From Roseateles sp. (GTDB taxonomy: Bacteria > Pseudomonadota > Gammaproteobacteria > Burkholderiales > Burkholderiaceae_C): a stretch of 64,000 bases of DNA. Shown here in pieces: positions 8,619 through 15,635 of this stretch. The stretch spans positions 1 through 64,000 of the forward strand of contig JAEUPJ010000018.1 of the NCBI GenBank assembly GCA_016790285.1, read 5' to 3'. The translations under genes and the position numbers were made by a program. Each line of letters opens with the position of its first letter. Positions within the stretch are counted from its first letter, which is position 1. Below the pieces are notes generated by a model that was given only the letters and a program-made list of their open reading frames with translations, was not told the origin of the DNA and searched no databases.

Positions 8619-10504
8619 ACGGCCCAGCAGGCGCAGCCCAGGGCGCCCCAGAAGCCGGCGGTGTCGTCCACCGGCGCGCTGCTCGCCCAGGCGCGGGCAT
8701 GGGCGTGGCCGTGCACCTGGCAGGCGCTGGCGCAGGCGCAGGCCGCGGCCAGCGCGGCGGCGTTCAGCGGTGCGGCACCGTCACCGCCCTCGCGGTAGGC
8801 GCCCCACGCGCCATAGCCACCCCAGCGGCGCACGGGCGACCAGTCCGGCATGGCCGGCGGCGGCGGGGCTTCGTCCAGGCTCTGGAAAGGCCCGGCGCCC
8901 CAGACGATGCGCCCACCCACCATGGTGAGCAGTGCGGTCGTGTCGGCGATGTCGGACTCGGGGCAGGCGAAGAAGTCGCGGTCGGGCACCACCAGGTCGG
9001 CGTACTGGCCCACCTCGACGCGACCCTTCTTGCCCTCCTCGTTGGAGAACCAGGTGACGTTCTCCGTCCACATACGCAGAGCTGCCTCGCGGGTGAGGCA
9101 GTTGCGCTGCGGCGTGAGTTGCAGGCCACCCACCGTCTTGCCGGTGATGAGCCAGGCGAGTGACACCCAGGGGTTGTAGGACGCGACACGCGTGGCGTCG
9201 GTGCCGGCGGAGGTGCGCACGCCCTTTTCCAGCATCTTCGCGACCGGCGGCGTGGCCTCGGCGGCACGGGCGCCGTAGCGCTCCACGAAGTACTCGCCCT
9301 GGTACGCCATGCGGTGCTGTACGGCCACGCCGCCGCCGAGGGCCGCGATGCGGTCCATGGAGCGCTCGGAGATGGTTTCGGCATGGTCGAAGAACCAGTG
9401 CAGGCCGTCGATGGGCGTGTCCCGGTGCACCTTCTCGAACACGTCCAGCGCGCGGCTGATGGTCTCGTCGTAGGTGGCGTGCATGCGCCAGGGCCACTGG
9501 TTCTGCGCCAGGATGCGCACCACCTCCTCCAGCTCCGGCTCCATCGCGGCGCTCATCTCGGGGCGGGGTTCGCGGAAGTCCTCGAAGTCGGCCGCCGAGA
9601 ACACCAGCATCTCGCCGGCGCCGTTGTGGCGGAAGTACTCGTCGCCCTGCTTGTAGGTCACGCTGCTCGTCCAGCGCAGGAAGTCGTCCTTCTCCTGCTT
9701 GGCCTTCTGCGTGAAGAGGTTGTAGGCCAGGCGCACGGTGAGCTGGCCGGCGTCGGCGAGCTGCTGGACGATGGCGTAGTCCTCGGGGTAGTTCTGAAAG
9801 CCCCCGCCGGCGTCGATGGCGCCCGTGACGCCCAGGCGGTTGAGCTCGCGCATGAAGTGGCGCGTGCTGTTGAGCTGGTAGTCGGGCGGCAGCTTCGGCC
9901 CGCGCGCGAGCGTGGCGTACAGGATGGCGGCATTGGGCTTGGCCAGCAGCAGCCCGGTCGGGTTGCCGGCGCCGTCACGCACGATCTCGCTGCCGGGAGG
10001 CGCGGGCGTGTCCTTGGTGTAGCCCACGGCGCGCAGCGCAGCGCCATTGAGCAGGGCGCGGTCGTAGAGGTGCAGGATGAAGACCGGCGTGTCGGGCGCG
10101 ACCGCATTGAGTTCGGCCAGCGTGGGCAGGCGCTTCTCGGCGAACTGGTGCTCGGTGAAGCCACCCACCACGCGCACCCACTGCGGCGCCGGGGTCACGT
10201 CCACCTGCGCCTTGAGCATGGCCATGGCGTCGGCCAGGCTCTTCACGCCATCCCAGCGCAGTTCGAGGTTGTAGTTCAGGCCACCGCGGATCAGGTGCAG
10301 GTGGTTGTCGATCAGGCCGGGCAGGGCGGCGCGGCCCTGCAGGTCCACGCGCCGGGTGGCGGGGCCGGCGAGTGCCAGCACGTCTTCGTTGCTGCCCACG
10401 GCCAGGAAGCGGCCGTCGGCGATCGCGACGGCCGACGCTTGCGGCTGGGCGCGGTTGAGCGTGGTGAAGCGGCCGTTGAAGAGGATGAGGTCGGGTTCAG
10501 CCAT
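8615..10504 (-). CDS. YtcJ-like amidohydrolase (Amidohydro_3)
   Basis: Metal-dependent hydrolase of 629 residues. The N-terminal beta-sandwich (LILFNGRFTTLNRAQ) leads to the metal-binding motif DNHLHLIRGG, which replaces the usual DxHxH. Later segments include HATYDE, HWFFDHAE and SAGTDATR (the conserved Asp). The composite C-terminal sandwich is visible in QYADLVVPDRD. The last 50 residues are unusual, rich in Ala and Cys (AAACACASACQVHGHAHA), and may be a family-specific tail. The substrate is unknown. Related genes are often found with isochorismatase-like and XapX genes, as here. It overlaps the XapX gene by 8 nt. Confidence 0.85.
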   Translation of the reverse strand: MAEPDLILFNGRFTTLNRAQPQASAVAIADGRFLAVGSNEDVLALAGPATRRVDLQGRAALPGLIDNHLHLIRGGLNYNLELRWDGVKSLADAMAMLKAQVDVTPAPQWVRVVGGFTEHQFAEKRLPTLAELNAVAPDTPVFILHLYDRALLNGAALRAVGYTKDTPAPPGSEIVRDGAGNPTGLLLAKPNAAILYATLARGPKLPPDYQLNSTRHFMRELNRLGVTGAIDAGGGFQNYPEDYAIVQQLADAGQLTVRLAYNLFTQKAKQEKDDFLRWTSSVTYKQGDEYFRHNGAGEMLVFSAADFEDFREPRPEMSAAMEPELEEVVRILAQNQWPWRMHATYDETISRALDVFEKVHRDTPIDGLHWFFDHAETISERSMDRIAALGGGVAVQHRMAYQGEYFVERYGARAAEATPPVAKMLEKGVRTSAGTDATRVASYNPWVSLAWLITGKTVGGLQLTPQRNCLTREAALRMWTENVTWFSNEEGKKGRVEVGQYADLVVPDRDFFACPESDIADTTALLTMVGGRIVWGAGPFQSLDEAPPPPAMPDWSPVRRWGGYGAWGAYREGGDGAAPLNAAALAAACACASACQVHGHAHARAWASSAPVDDTAGFWGALGCACWAV

Positions 10505-10781
10505 GGCGGCTCTCCGGGTCGGGGCGGGTCGTGGGCGCGGTGTCAGCGCAACGGGGCAGTTCGCCGAACATGTGCGGCTTGACCTGGTGGTGCAGCCAGG
10601 AGGTCTCGGTCGTGTTGGGCGCCATCCAGCGCTTGACCAGCGGCGGGATCTGCTCGCCCGCCAGGATGCCCAGCAGCCCGACGAGCGCGATCACCGGCGG
10701 CGCCGGCGAGCGCACGTTGAACAGGGCATAGATGACGCCGACGAGCAGACCGACCGCGGCGGAGAGGAGGTAGGGCTTCAT
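10497..10781 (-). CDS. XapX domain membrane protein
   Basis: Small membrane protein of 94 residues. The N-terminal ~45 residues are the XapX domain (MKPYLLSAAVGLLVGVIYAL, then NVRSPAPPVIALVGLLGILAGEQ) with two short hydrophobic segments. The remainder is a soluble tail. XapX is a short motif of unknown function seen in proteobacterial membrane proteins. Position between the isochorismatase-like hydrolase and the amidohydrolase is a recurring arrangement. It overlaps the downstream gene by 8 nt. Confidence 0.85.
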   Translation of the reverse strand: MKPYLLSAAVGLLVGVIYALFNVRSPAPPVIALVGLLGILAGEQIPPLVKRWMAPNTTETSWLHHQVKPHMFGELPRCADTAPTTRPDPESRHG

Positions 10782-10808
10782 CGTCGGCGTCCTTCAGTGC
10801 TTGCGCGG

Positions 10809-11465
10809 TCAGCCCTCGTGGGCGCCGAACATGGTCTTGGCGTAGGTCACGCCGATGCCGTAGCCGCCGCCCACCTTCTTGGCGATGCCGGTGGTCAGCT
10901 CATAGGTCTCGCCACGGGCCCAGTCCCGCTGCAGCTCCAGCAGGTATTGCAGCGACGTGATGGGCTGGGCGCCGGCCTGAACCATGCGAGTGACGGCGCG
11001 CTCATGCGCCTCGGCAGAGACGTCGCCACAGGCGTCGGTGATGACGTAGACCTCGAAGCCCTGGTCGAGCGCCGAGAGGGCCGGGCCGACGATGCAGACG
11101 CTGGTCCACAGGCCCGACAGCACGATGCGCTTCTTGGCGATGCGGTTGACTTCCTGGATGACGGCCACGTCTTCCCAGGTGTTCATGGACGTGCGGTCCA
11201 GCATCTTCTGGCCGCCGAAGGGGGCGGTGACCTCGTCGAACATCGGGCCGGAGAAGCTCTTCTCGGCGACCGTGGTGAGGATGGTCGGCACCTTGAAGCC
11301 CGCGGCGGCCTGGGCCACGAGCGAGGCGTTGTTGCGCAGCTCGATGATCGGGATGGAGTGCGTGGCAAACGCCATCTGCGATTGGAAGTCGATCATGACC
11401 AGCAGGTGGTCGGTCGGGTTCAGCAGCTTGGCGCCGGGGGTGGCGGAGGCGGTGGGCGTGGTCAT
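10809..11465 (-). CDS. Isochorismatase-like cysteine hydrolase (YcaC type)
   Basis: Alpha/beta hydrolase of the isochorismatase superfamily, 218 residues, close in layout to YcaC. The catalytic Asp sits in LLVMIDFQSQM (D26) and the catalytic Cys in GLWTSVCIVGPAL (C124). The region between them (LDRTSMNTWED) occupies the place of the third catalytic residue. The true substrate of YcaC-type enzymes is unsettled. The gene lies 31 nt downstream of catalase and 27 nt upstream of the XapX gene, in the same operon. Confidence 0.87.
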   Translation of the reverse strand: MTTPTASATPGAKLLNPTDHLLVMIDFQSQMAFATHSIPIIELRNNASLVAQAAAGFKVPTILTTVAEKSFSGPMFDEVTAPFGGQKMLDRTSMNTWEDVAVIQEVNRIAKKRIVLSGLWTSVCIVGPALSALDQGFEVYVITDACGDVSAEAHERAVTRMVQAGAQPITSLQYLLELQRDWARGETYELTTGIAKKVGGGYGIGVTYAKTMFGAHEG

Positions 11466-11496
11466 GGTGGTTTCCTTCTGAGGTGGGGGACGGGAT

Positions 11497-12933
11497 TCAG
11501 ATGAGGCCGAGGGCGACGGCGACGCCGGCGCCGTAGGCCGGGTCGGCGCGGCAGCAGTTCTCGACGTGGCGCTCGCGCACCTCGCGGCTCACGCCTTGCA
11601 TGGCGCGGGCGGTGTTGTCGAAGAGGCGCTGGCGCTCGTCGGCGCGCAGCAGTCGGAAGAGGGCAGCGGCCTGGCTGTAGCAGTCGTCATCCGCGCGGTG
11701 GTCCCAGTGCGTGGCCGTGCCTTCGAGCGGCAGCGGCGGCTCGGCCGGGTGCTGGCGGTCGGGCCACAGGCCCAGGCTGTTGGGCACGTAGCCGGGTGTC
11801 GCGCCATGGTTGCCGTCCACGCGCATCGCGCCGTCGCGGTGGAAGCTGTGCACGGGGCAGCGCGGCGCGTTCACCGGGATCTGGTTGAAGTTCACACCCA
11901 GTCGGTAGCGCAGCGCGTCGCCGTAGCTGAAGAGCCGCGCCTGCAGCATCTTGTCGGGCGAGAAGCCAATGCCCGGCACCACGTGCGCTGGCGAAAAGCC
12001 CGCCTGCTCGACTTCGGCAAAGTAGTTCTCTGGGTTGCGGTTGAGCTCCAGCACCCCCACCTCGTGCAGCGGGTACTCCGCGTGAGGCCAGACCTTGGTG
12101 AGGTCGAAGGGGTTGAAGGGGCAGGCCTCGGCCTGGGCTTCGGTCATCAACTGCACGCACAGCGTCCAGCGCGGGAAGTCGCCGCGGGCGATGGCGTCGA
12201 ACAGGTCGCGCTGGGCGCTCTCGCGGTCGCGCCCGATGAGGGCCTCTGCCTGTGCGTCGCTCAGCCAGCGCACGCCCTGCTGGCTGCGGAAGTGGAACTT
12301 GACCCAGTGCCGCTCACCCTCGACGTTGATGAAGCTGAAGGTGTGGCTGCCGAAGCCGTGCATGTAGCGGTAGCCGTCGGGCAGGCCGCGGTCGCTCATC
12401 AGGATCGTGACCTGGTGCAGCGCCTCGGGCATCAGGGTCCAGAAGTCCCAGTTGCTCTGCGCATTGCGCAGGTTGGTGCAGGGGTCGCGCTTGACGGCGT
12501 GGTTCAGGTCCGGGAAGCGCAGCGGGTCGCGCATGAAGAACACCGGCGTGTTGTTGCCCACCAGGTCCCAGTTGCCTTCGTTCGTGTAGAACTTGACCGC
12601 GAAGCCTCGGATGTCGCGCTCGGCGTCTGCCGCGCCACGCTCGCCCGCGACGGTGGAGAAGCGCAGGAACACGTCGGTCTGTTTGCCCACGGCCGAGAAC
12701 AGGTCCGCCTGGGTGTAGCGGCTGATGTCCTGCGTGACGGTGAAGGTGCCGTAGGCCCCCGAGCCCTTGGCGTGCATGCGGCGCTCGGGGATGACCTCGC
12801 GGTCGAAGTGGGCGAGCTTTTCCAGCAGCCAGATGTCTTGGAGCAGCGCCGGCCCGCGTGGCCCGGCGGTCTGGATGTTGAGGTTGTCCGCCACCGGCGC
12901 GCCGTTGGCGTGGGTCAGGCGCTGCGTGCTCAT
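11497..12933 (-). CDS. katA: Haem catalase (monofunctional, small subunit)
   Basis: Breaks down hydrogen peroxide to water and oxygen. At 478 residues it has the size of a clade 3 small-subunit catalase. Catalytic residues are visible: His54 in [12 protein letters not shown], Asn127 in [10 protein letters not shown], and the proximal haem ligand Tyr in RLFSYGD near residue 337. There is no signal peptide, so it is cytoplasmic. It follows the alpha/beta hydrolase gene by 5 nt in the stress operon. The symbol follows usual naming and is not proven by synteny. Confidence 0.92.
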   Translation of the reverse strand: MSTQRLTHANGAPVADNLNIQTAGPRGPALLQDIWLLEKLAHFDREVIPERRMHAKGSGAYGTFTVTQDISRYTQADLFSAVGKQTDVFLRFSTVAGERGAADAERDIRGFAVKFYTNEGNWDLVGNNTPVFFMRDPLRFPDLNHAVKRDPCTNLRNAQSNWDFWTLMPEALHQVTILMSDRGLPDGYRYMHGFGSHTFSFINVEGERHWVKFHFRSQQGVRWLSDAQAEALIGRDRESAQRDLFDAIARGDFPRWTLCVQLMTEAQAEACPFNPFDLTKVWPHAEYPLHEVGVLELNRNPENYFAEVEQAGFSPAHVVPGIGFSPDKMLQARLFSYGDALRYRLGVNFNQIPVNAPRCPVHSFHRDGAMRVDGNHGATPGYVPNSLGLWPDRQHPAEPPLPLEGTATHWDHRADDDCYSQAAALFRLLRADERQRLFDNTARAMQGVSREVRERHVENCCRADPAYGAGVAVALGLI

Positions 12934-12938
12934 GGCGG

Positions 12939-13943
12939 TTAGCCCTTGATGAAGGCCAGCAGGTCGGCGTTGAGCACGTCGGCGTTCACCGTCAGCATGC
13001 CGTGCGAGTAGCCCTTGTAGACCTTGAGCGTGCCGTTCTTGAGCAGCTTCACGGCCTTGAGCGCCGAGTTGGCGATCGGCACGATCTGGTCGTCGTCACC
13101 GTGCATGACGAGGGTGGGCACGGTGATGGCCTTGAGGTCCTCGGTCTGGTCGGTCTCGGAGAAGGCCTTGATGCCGTCGTAGTGGGCCTTGGCGCTGCCC
13201 ATCATGCCCTGGCGCCACCAGTTGTTGATGACGCCCGGCAGGGGCTTCACACCCGGCCGGTTGAAGCCGTAGAACGGACCGGCGGGCACGTCCATGAACA
13301 TCTGCGCACGGTTGTCGGCCACGCCCTTGCGGAAGCCATCGAAGACCTCGATCGGCAGGTGGTCGGGGTAGGCCGCCGTCTTGGCCATGATGGGCGGCAC
13401 CGCGGCCACCAGCACTGCCTTGGCCACGCGGCCGGACGGCTGGCCGTGCTTGGCGACATAACGCGCAACTTCACCGCCGCCGGTGGAGTGGCCGATGTGC
13501 ACGGCATTGCGCAGGTTCAGGTGTTCGACGACGGCGAAGGCGTCGGCGGCGTAGTGGTCCATGTCATGGCCTTCGCTGACCTGGGCCGAGCGGCCGTGGC
13601 CGCGCCGGTCGTGCGCGACGACGCGAAAGCCGCGCTGCACGAAGAACAGCAGCTGGGCGTCCCAGTCGTCGCTGGACAGCGGCCAGCCGTGGTGGAAGAC
13701 GATGGGCTGGGCGTTCTTGGGGCCCCAGTCCTTGTAGAAGATCGTGGTGCCGTCCTTGGTGGTGATGGTGCTCATGGTCATGCCTTGCTTGGGGGTGGAG
13801 GAGCTGGAGGTGGCGGCTTGCGCATCGCCGGTGGCTGCCAGGGTGGCGGCCGTGGGAAGGGCCAGTGCGGTGCCCAGCCCAGCGCCGAGCACGAGGATCT
13901 GCCGGCGTTGGGGTTCGGTGGATTCGCTCAGTGGGTGGGTCAT
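12939..13943 (-). CDS. Exported alpha/beta hydrolase (non-haem chloroperoxidase/esterase family)
   Basis: Serine hydrolase of 334 residues. An N-terminal export signal with a twin-arginine-like start ([19 protein letters not shown]) ends near AQA. The hydrolase domain follows: [15 protein letters not shown] (oxyanion hole), nucleophile Ser in [10 protein letters not shown], Asp in [11 protein letters not shown] and His in GYSHGM. This set matches the chloroperoxidase-type arylesterases. The ATG at 13943 is preferred over one 27 nt upstream because an AAGGA precedes it. It is the first gene of the nine-gene operon, with a 226-nt control region upstream. Confidence 0.85.
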   Translation of the reverse strand: MTHPLSESTEPQRRQILVLGAGLGTALALPTAATLAATGDAQAATSSSSTPKQGMTMSTITTKDGTTIFYKDWGPKNAQPIVFHHGWPLSSDDWDAQLLFFVQRGFRVVAHDRRGHGRSAQVSEGHDMDHYAADAFAVVEHLNLRNAVHIGHSTGGGEVARYVAKHGQPSGRVAKAVLVAAVPPIMAKTAAYPDHLPIEVFDGFRKGVADNRAQMFMDVPAGPFYGFNRPGVKPLPGVINNWWRQGMMGSAKAHYDGIKAFSETDQTEDLKAITVPTLVMHGDDDQIVPIANSALKAVKLLKNGTLKVYKGYSHGMLTVNADVLNADLLAFIKG

Positions 13944-14008
13944 GTCGCAGTCCTTGGATGAGTGGTGCACGCAGAAGTGATGCTAGGAATCAACCCGCCC
14001 ACCGCCGA

Positions 14009-14046
14009 TCCCCATTCGGGGAAATGGATCTAGCTCCTTGGGGGTA
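14009..14046. promoter_or_regulatory. Candidate response-regulator operator upstream of the nine-gene operon
   Basis: TCCCC-ATTC-GGGGA (14009-14022) is a palindrome closely matching the TACCC-TTTC-GGGTA palindrome in front of the two-component genes. A half-site GGGTA lies at 14042-14046, centred about 24 bp away, echoing the 23-bp spacing of the pair at 14883-14919. It lies 66-103 bp upstream of the first gene of the operon. TACCC half-sites are typical of NarL-family regulators. Binding is inferred, not shown. Confidence 0.5.
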
Positions 14047-14076
14047 GACGGCCGCGGCCCGGCACGCGGCGAGGGC

Positions 14077-14120
14077 GGATGCAGCTGGGCGAATGCAGGT
14101 GTATGCAGGCGAGCGCAGGC
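14077..14120. repeat. Short 10-bp tandem direct repeats
   Basis: Three adjoining 10-mers, GAATGCAGGT, GTATGCAGGC and GAGCGCAGGC (14091-14120), are preceded by a looser match, GGATGCAGCT (14077-14086). The 10-bp period puts each copy on the same face of the helix. They lie downstream of the response regulator gene and upstream of the stress-operon control region. No function is known, and chance in GC-rich DNA is possible. Confidence 0.5.
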
Positions 14121-14169
14121 CCGGCGAGGCGCCATGGCGTCACCGTCGAGCAGGGCGGCAGGGGTGGGG

Positions 14170-14802
14170 CTAGAGCTGCAGCAGGCCGCGCTGCAGCGAG
14201 ATCGTCACCGCGTGCGTGCGGTCACGCGCGTGGAGCTTGAGCAGGATGGATTTCACGCGTGCCTTGATGGTGTCCTCGGTCACCGACAGCAGCGCACCGA
14301 TCTCTCGGTTGGAGTGCCCGAGCGCGATGCAGCGCACCACCTCGATCTCGCGCTCGGTCAGCATCTCGTCGCCCGCATGGCGCGCCAGGTCCACGGCAAT
14401 GTCGGAGGGCACCCAGCGGTTGCCCGCGTGCACGGTGCGGATGGCCTCCACGAGCGACGAGCGCAGCGTGGTCTTCACGAGATAACCCGCGGCACCCTCC
14501 TTCAGCGCTCGCCAGGCCTGGATGTCACCGCGGTAGGTCGTCAGCACCAGCAGGCGTGCATCGGGCCACTTGCCGCGGATGAGCTGGATCGCGTCCAGGC
14601 CATCCATGCGCGGCATCTGCAGGTCCATGAGGGTCACGTCCGGCCGCAGCTCGCCGTAGCGTTCCACGGCTTCAACCCCATTGGCCGCCTCGCCCACGAC
14701 GACCATGTCCGGCTGCCCCTGCAGCACGGCGGCGATGCCTTCGCGCATCAGGGGGTGGTCGTCGACGAGGAGCAGGCGAACCTGTGGGAGGGCCGAATTC
14801 AT
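14170..14802 (-). CDS. NarL/FixJ-family response regulator
   Basis: DNA-binding response regulator of 210 residues. The receiver domain has the acidic pair DD (14-15), phospho-acceptor Asp60 in VTLMDLQMPRMDG and the conserved Lys in GYLVKTT. The C-terminal LuxR-type helix-turn-helix reads LTEREIEVVRCIALGHSNREIG. An in-frame start 39 nt upstream is possible, but MNSALPQ at 14802 gives a normal receiver start. It is divergent from the atypical LuxR protein and the histidine kinase gene, its likely partner. Regulation of itself and of the stress operon through the TACCC palindromes is inferred. Confidence 0.9.
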   Translation of the reverse strand: MNSALPQVRLLLVDDHPLMREGIAAVLQGQPDMVVVGEAANGVEAVERYGELRPDVTLMDLQMPRMDGLDAIQLIRGKWPDARLLVLTTYRGDIQAWRALKEGAAGYLVKTTLRSSLVEAIRTVHAGNRWVPSDIAVDLARHAGDEMLTEREIEVVRCIALGHSNREIGALLSVTEDTIKARVKSILLKLHARDRTHAVTISLQRGLLQL

Positions 14803-14882
14803 GCAAAAGCGCGTGAGTGTAGGGAGCGAAAGGGCCGGCAACGGCCGCCAGGCAGGGGTTGGCGCCCCGCAAAGTCCAGACC

Positions 14883-14919
14883 TACCCTTTCGGGTATCCC
14901 GGCTTCACCCTTTTGGGGC
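14883..14919. promoter_or_regulatory. Paired TACCC-N4-GGGTA palindromes in the divergent control region
   Basis: A perfect palindrome TACCC-TTTC-GGGTA (14883-14896) is followed by CACCC-TTTT-GGGGC (14906-14919), centre to centre 23 bp. They lie between the response regulator gene (starts 14802, minus) and the LuxR/kinase operon (starts 14955, plus), so one pair could serve both promoters. The form fits a NarL-family operator. A similar site stands upstream of the stress operon at 14009. Confidence 0.55.
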
Positions 14920-14954
14920 TGCTGGGTCTGGATCTTCGACGCCAACATGGGCGT

Positions 14955-15635
14955 ATGCAAATCCCATGCAATGCGAGTGATGGCGAGGCCCGCCGGCCTG
15001 CGGGGGCCGGGCCTGGCATCGATGTGCAGGTCACGCATGCGAACGCCTTGCTGGCGGCGGGGATCCGGGCCACGTTGTCAGCCGGCTGGGGCCGCGACTG
15101 CGCGTCCCCGACCGGGGCGACGCCCCGCTTCGGCGCGCCGGGCCTGATCGTCACCGACCTGGGGCAGGCGCTGCACGCGAAGACGGACGCTGCCGTGCTG
15201 GTGGTGGAGTTCGGGCTGTCGGTCCAGAAGGTCAGGGCCGTGCTGCAGGCGGGGCTCAAGGGCTGCGTGAGTGCCGAAGGCGCACCGGCGCAGTTGCGCG
15301 CTGCAGCTGGCGCGCTGATGTTGGGGCAGACGTATTACTGCCCTGTGACGAGCGGCCTGCTGGCCGAAGGCCTGGTGCAGGCTGAGTTGACGTGCCGCGA
15401 ACAGCAAGTGCTGGCCCTGCTGTGCGATGGCCTGGACAACAAGTCCATCGCCGCGCGCATGCAGATCGCGACGGCCACGGTGAAGTGCCACGTGAAATCC
15501 ATCCTCGGCAAGACGGGCGCGCGGACCCGCACGGCGTTGGCAGCGCGCGCGATTCGGCAGGGTTTGAGTCCCGTGGCCTGCACGGCATGGGGCGACCCGC
15601 CGGGCGTCTTCACCGAGTCCGCGCTGACGTCCTGA
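14955..15635 (+). CDS. Atypical LuxR-type regulator with degenerate receiver
   Basis: Protein of about 226 residues with a clear C-terminal LuxR/NarL helix-turn-helix (LTCREQQVLALLCDGLDNKSIA, then KCHVKSILGKTGARTRT). The N-terminal part is receiver-like in pattern (VQVTHANALLAAGIRATLS; GLKGCVSAEGAPAQL), but the acidic pocket and the usual Asp-x-x-MP and Lys signatures are missing. It therefore probably does not take phosphate in the usual way. The start is uncertain: 14955 is preferred because an upstream start at 14859 would place the paired palindromes inside the gene. Its stop overlaps the kinase start (TGATG), implying coupling. Confidence 0.75.
   Translation: MQIPCNASDGEARRPAGAGPGIDVQVTHANALLAAGIRATLSAGWGRDCASPTGATPRFGAPGLIVTDLGQALHAKTDAAVLVVEFGLSVQKVRAVLQAGLKGCVSAEGAPAQLRAAAGALMLGQTYYCPVTSGLLAEGLVQAELTCREQQVLALLCDGLDNKSIAARMQIATATVKCHVKSILGKTGARTRTALAARAIRQGLSPVACTAWGDPPGVFTESALTS

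Noticed and set aside
14859-14954. Start of the LuxR-type gene at 14859
   Set aside because: It would place the perfect TACCC palindrome inside the gene and add a region without receiver-like character, so 14955 is preferred, with doubt.
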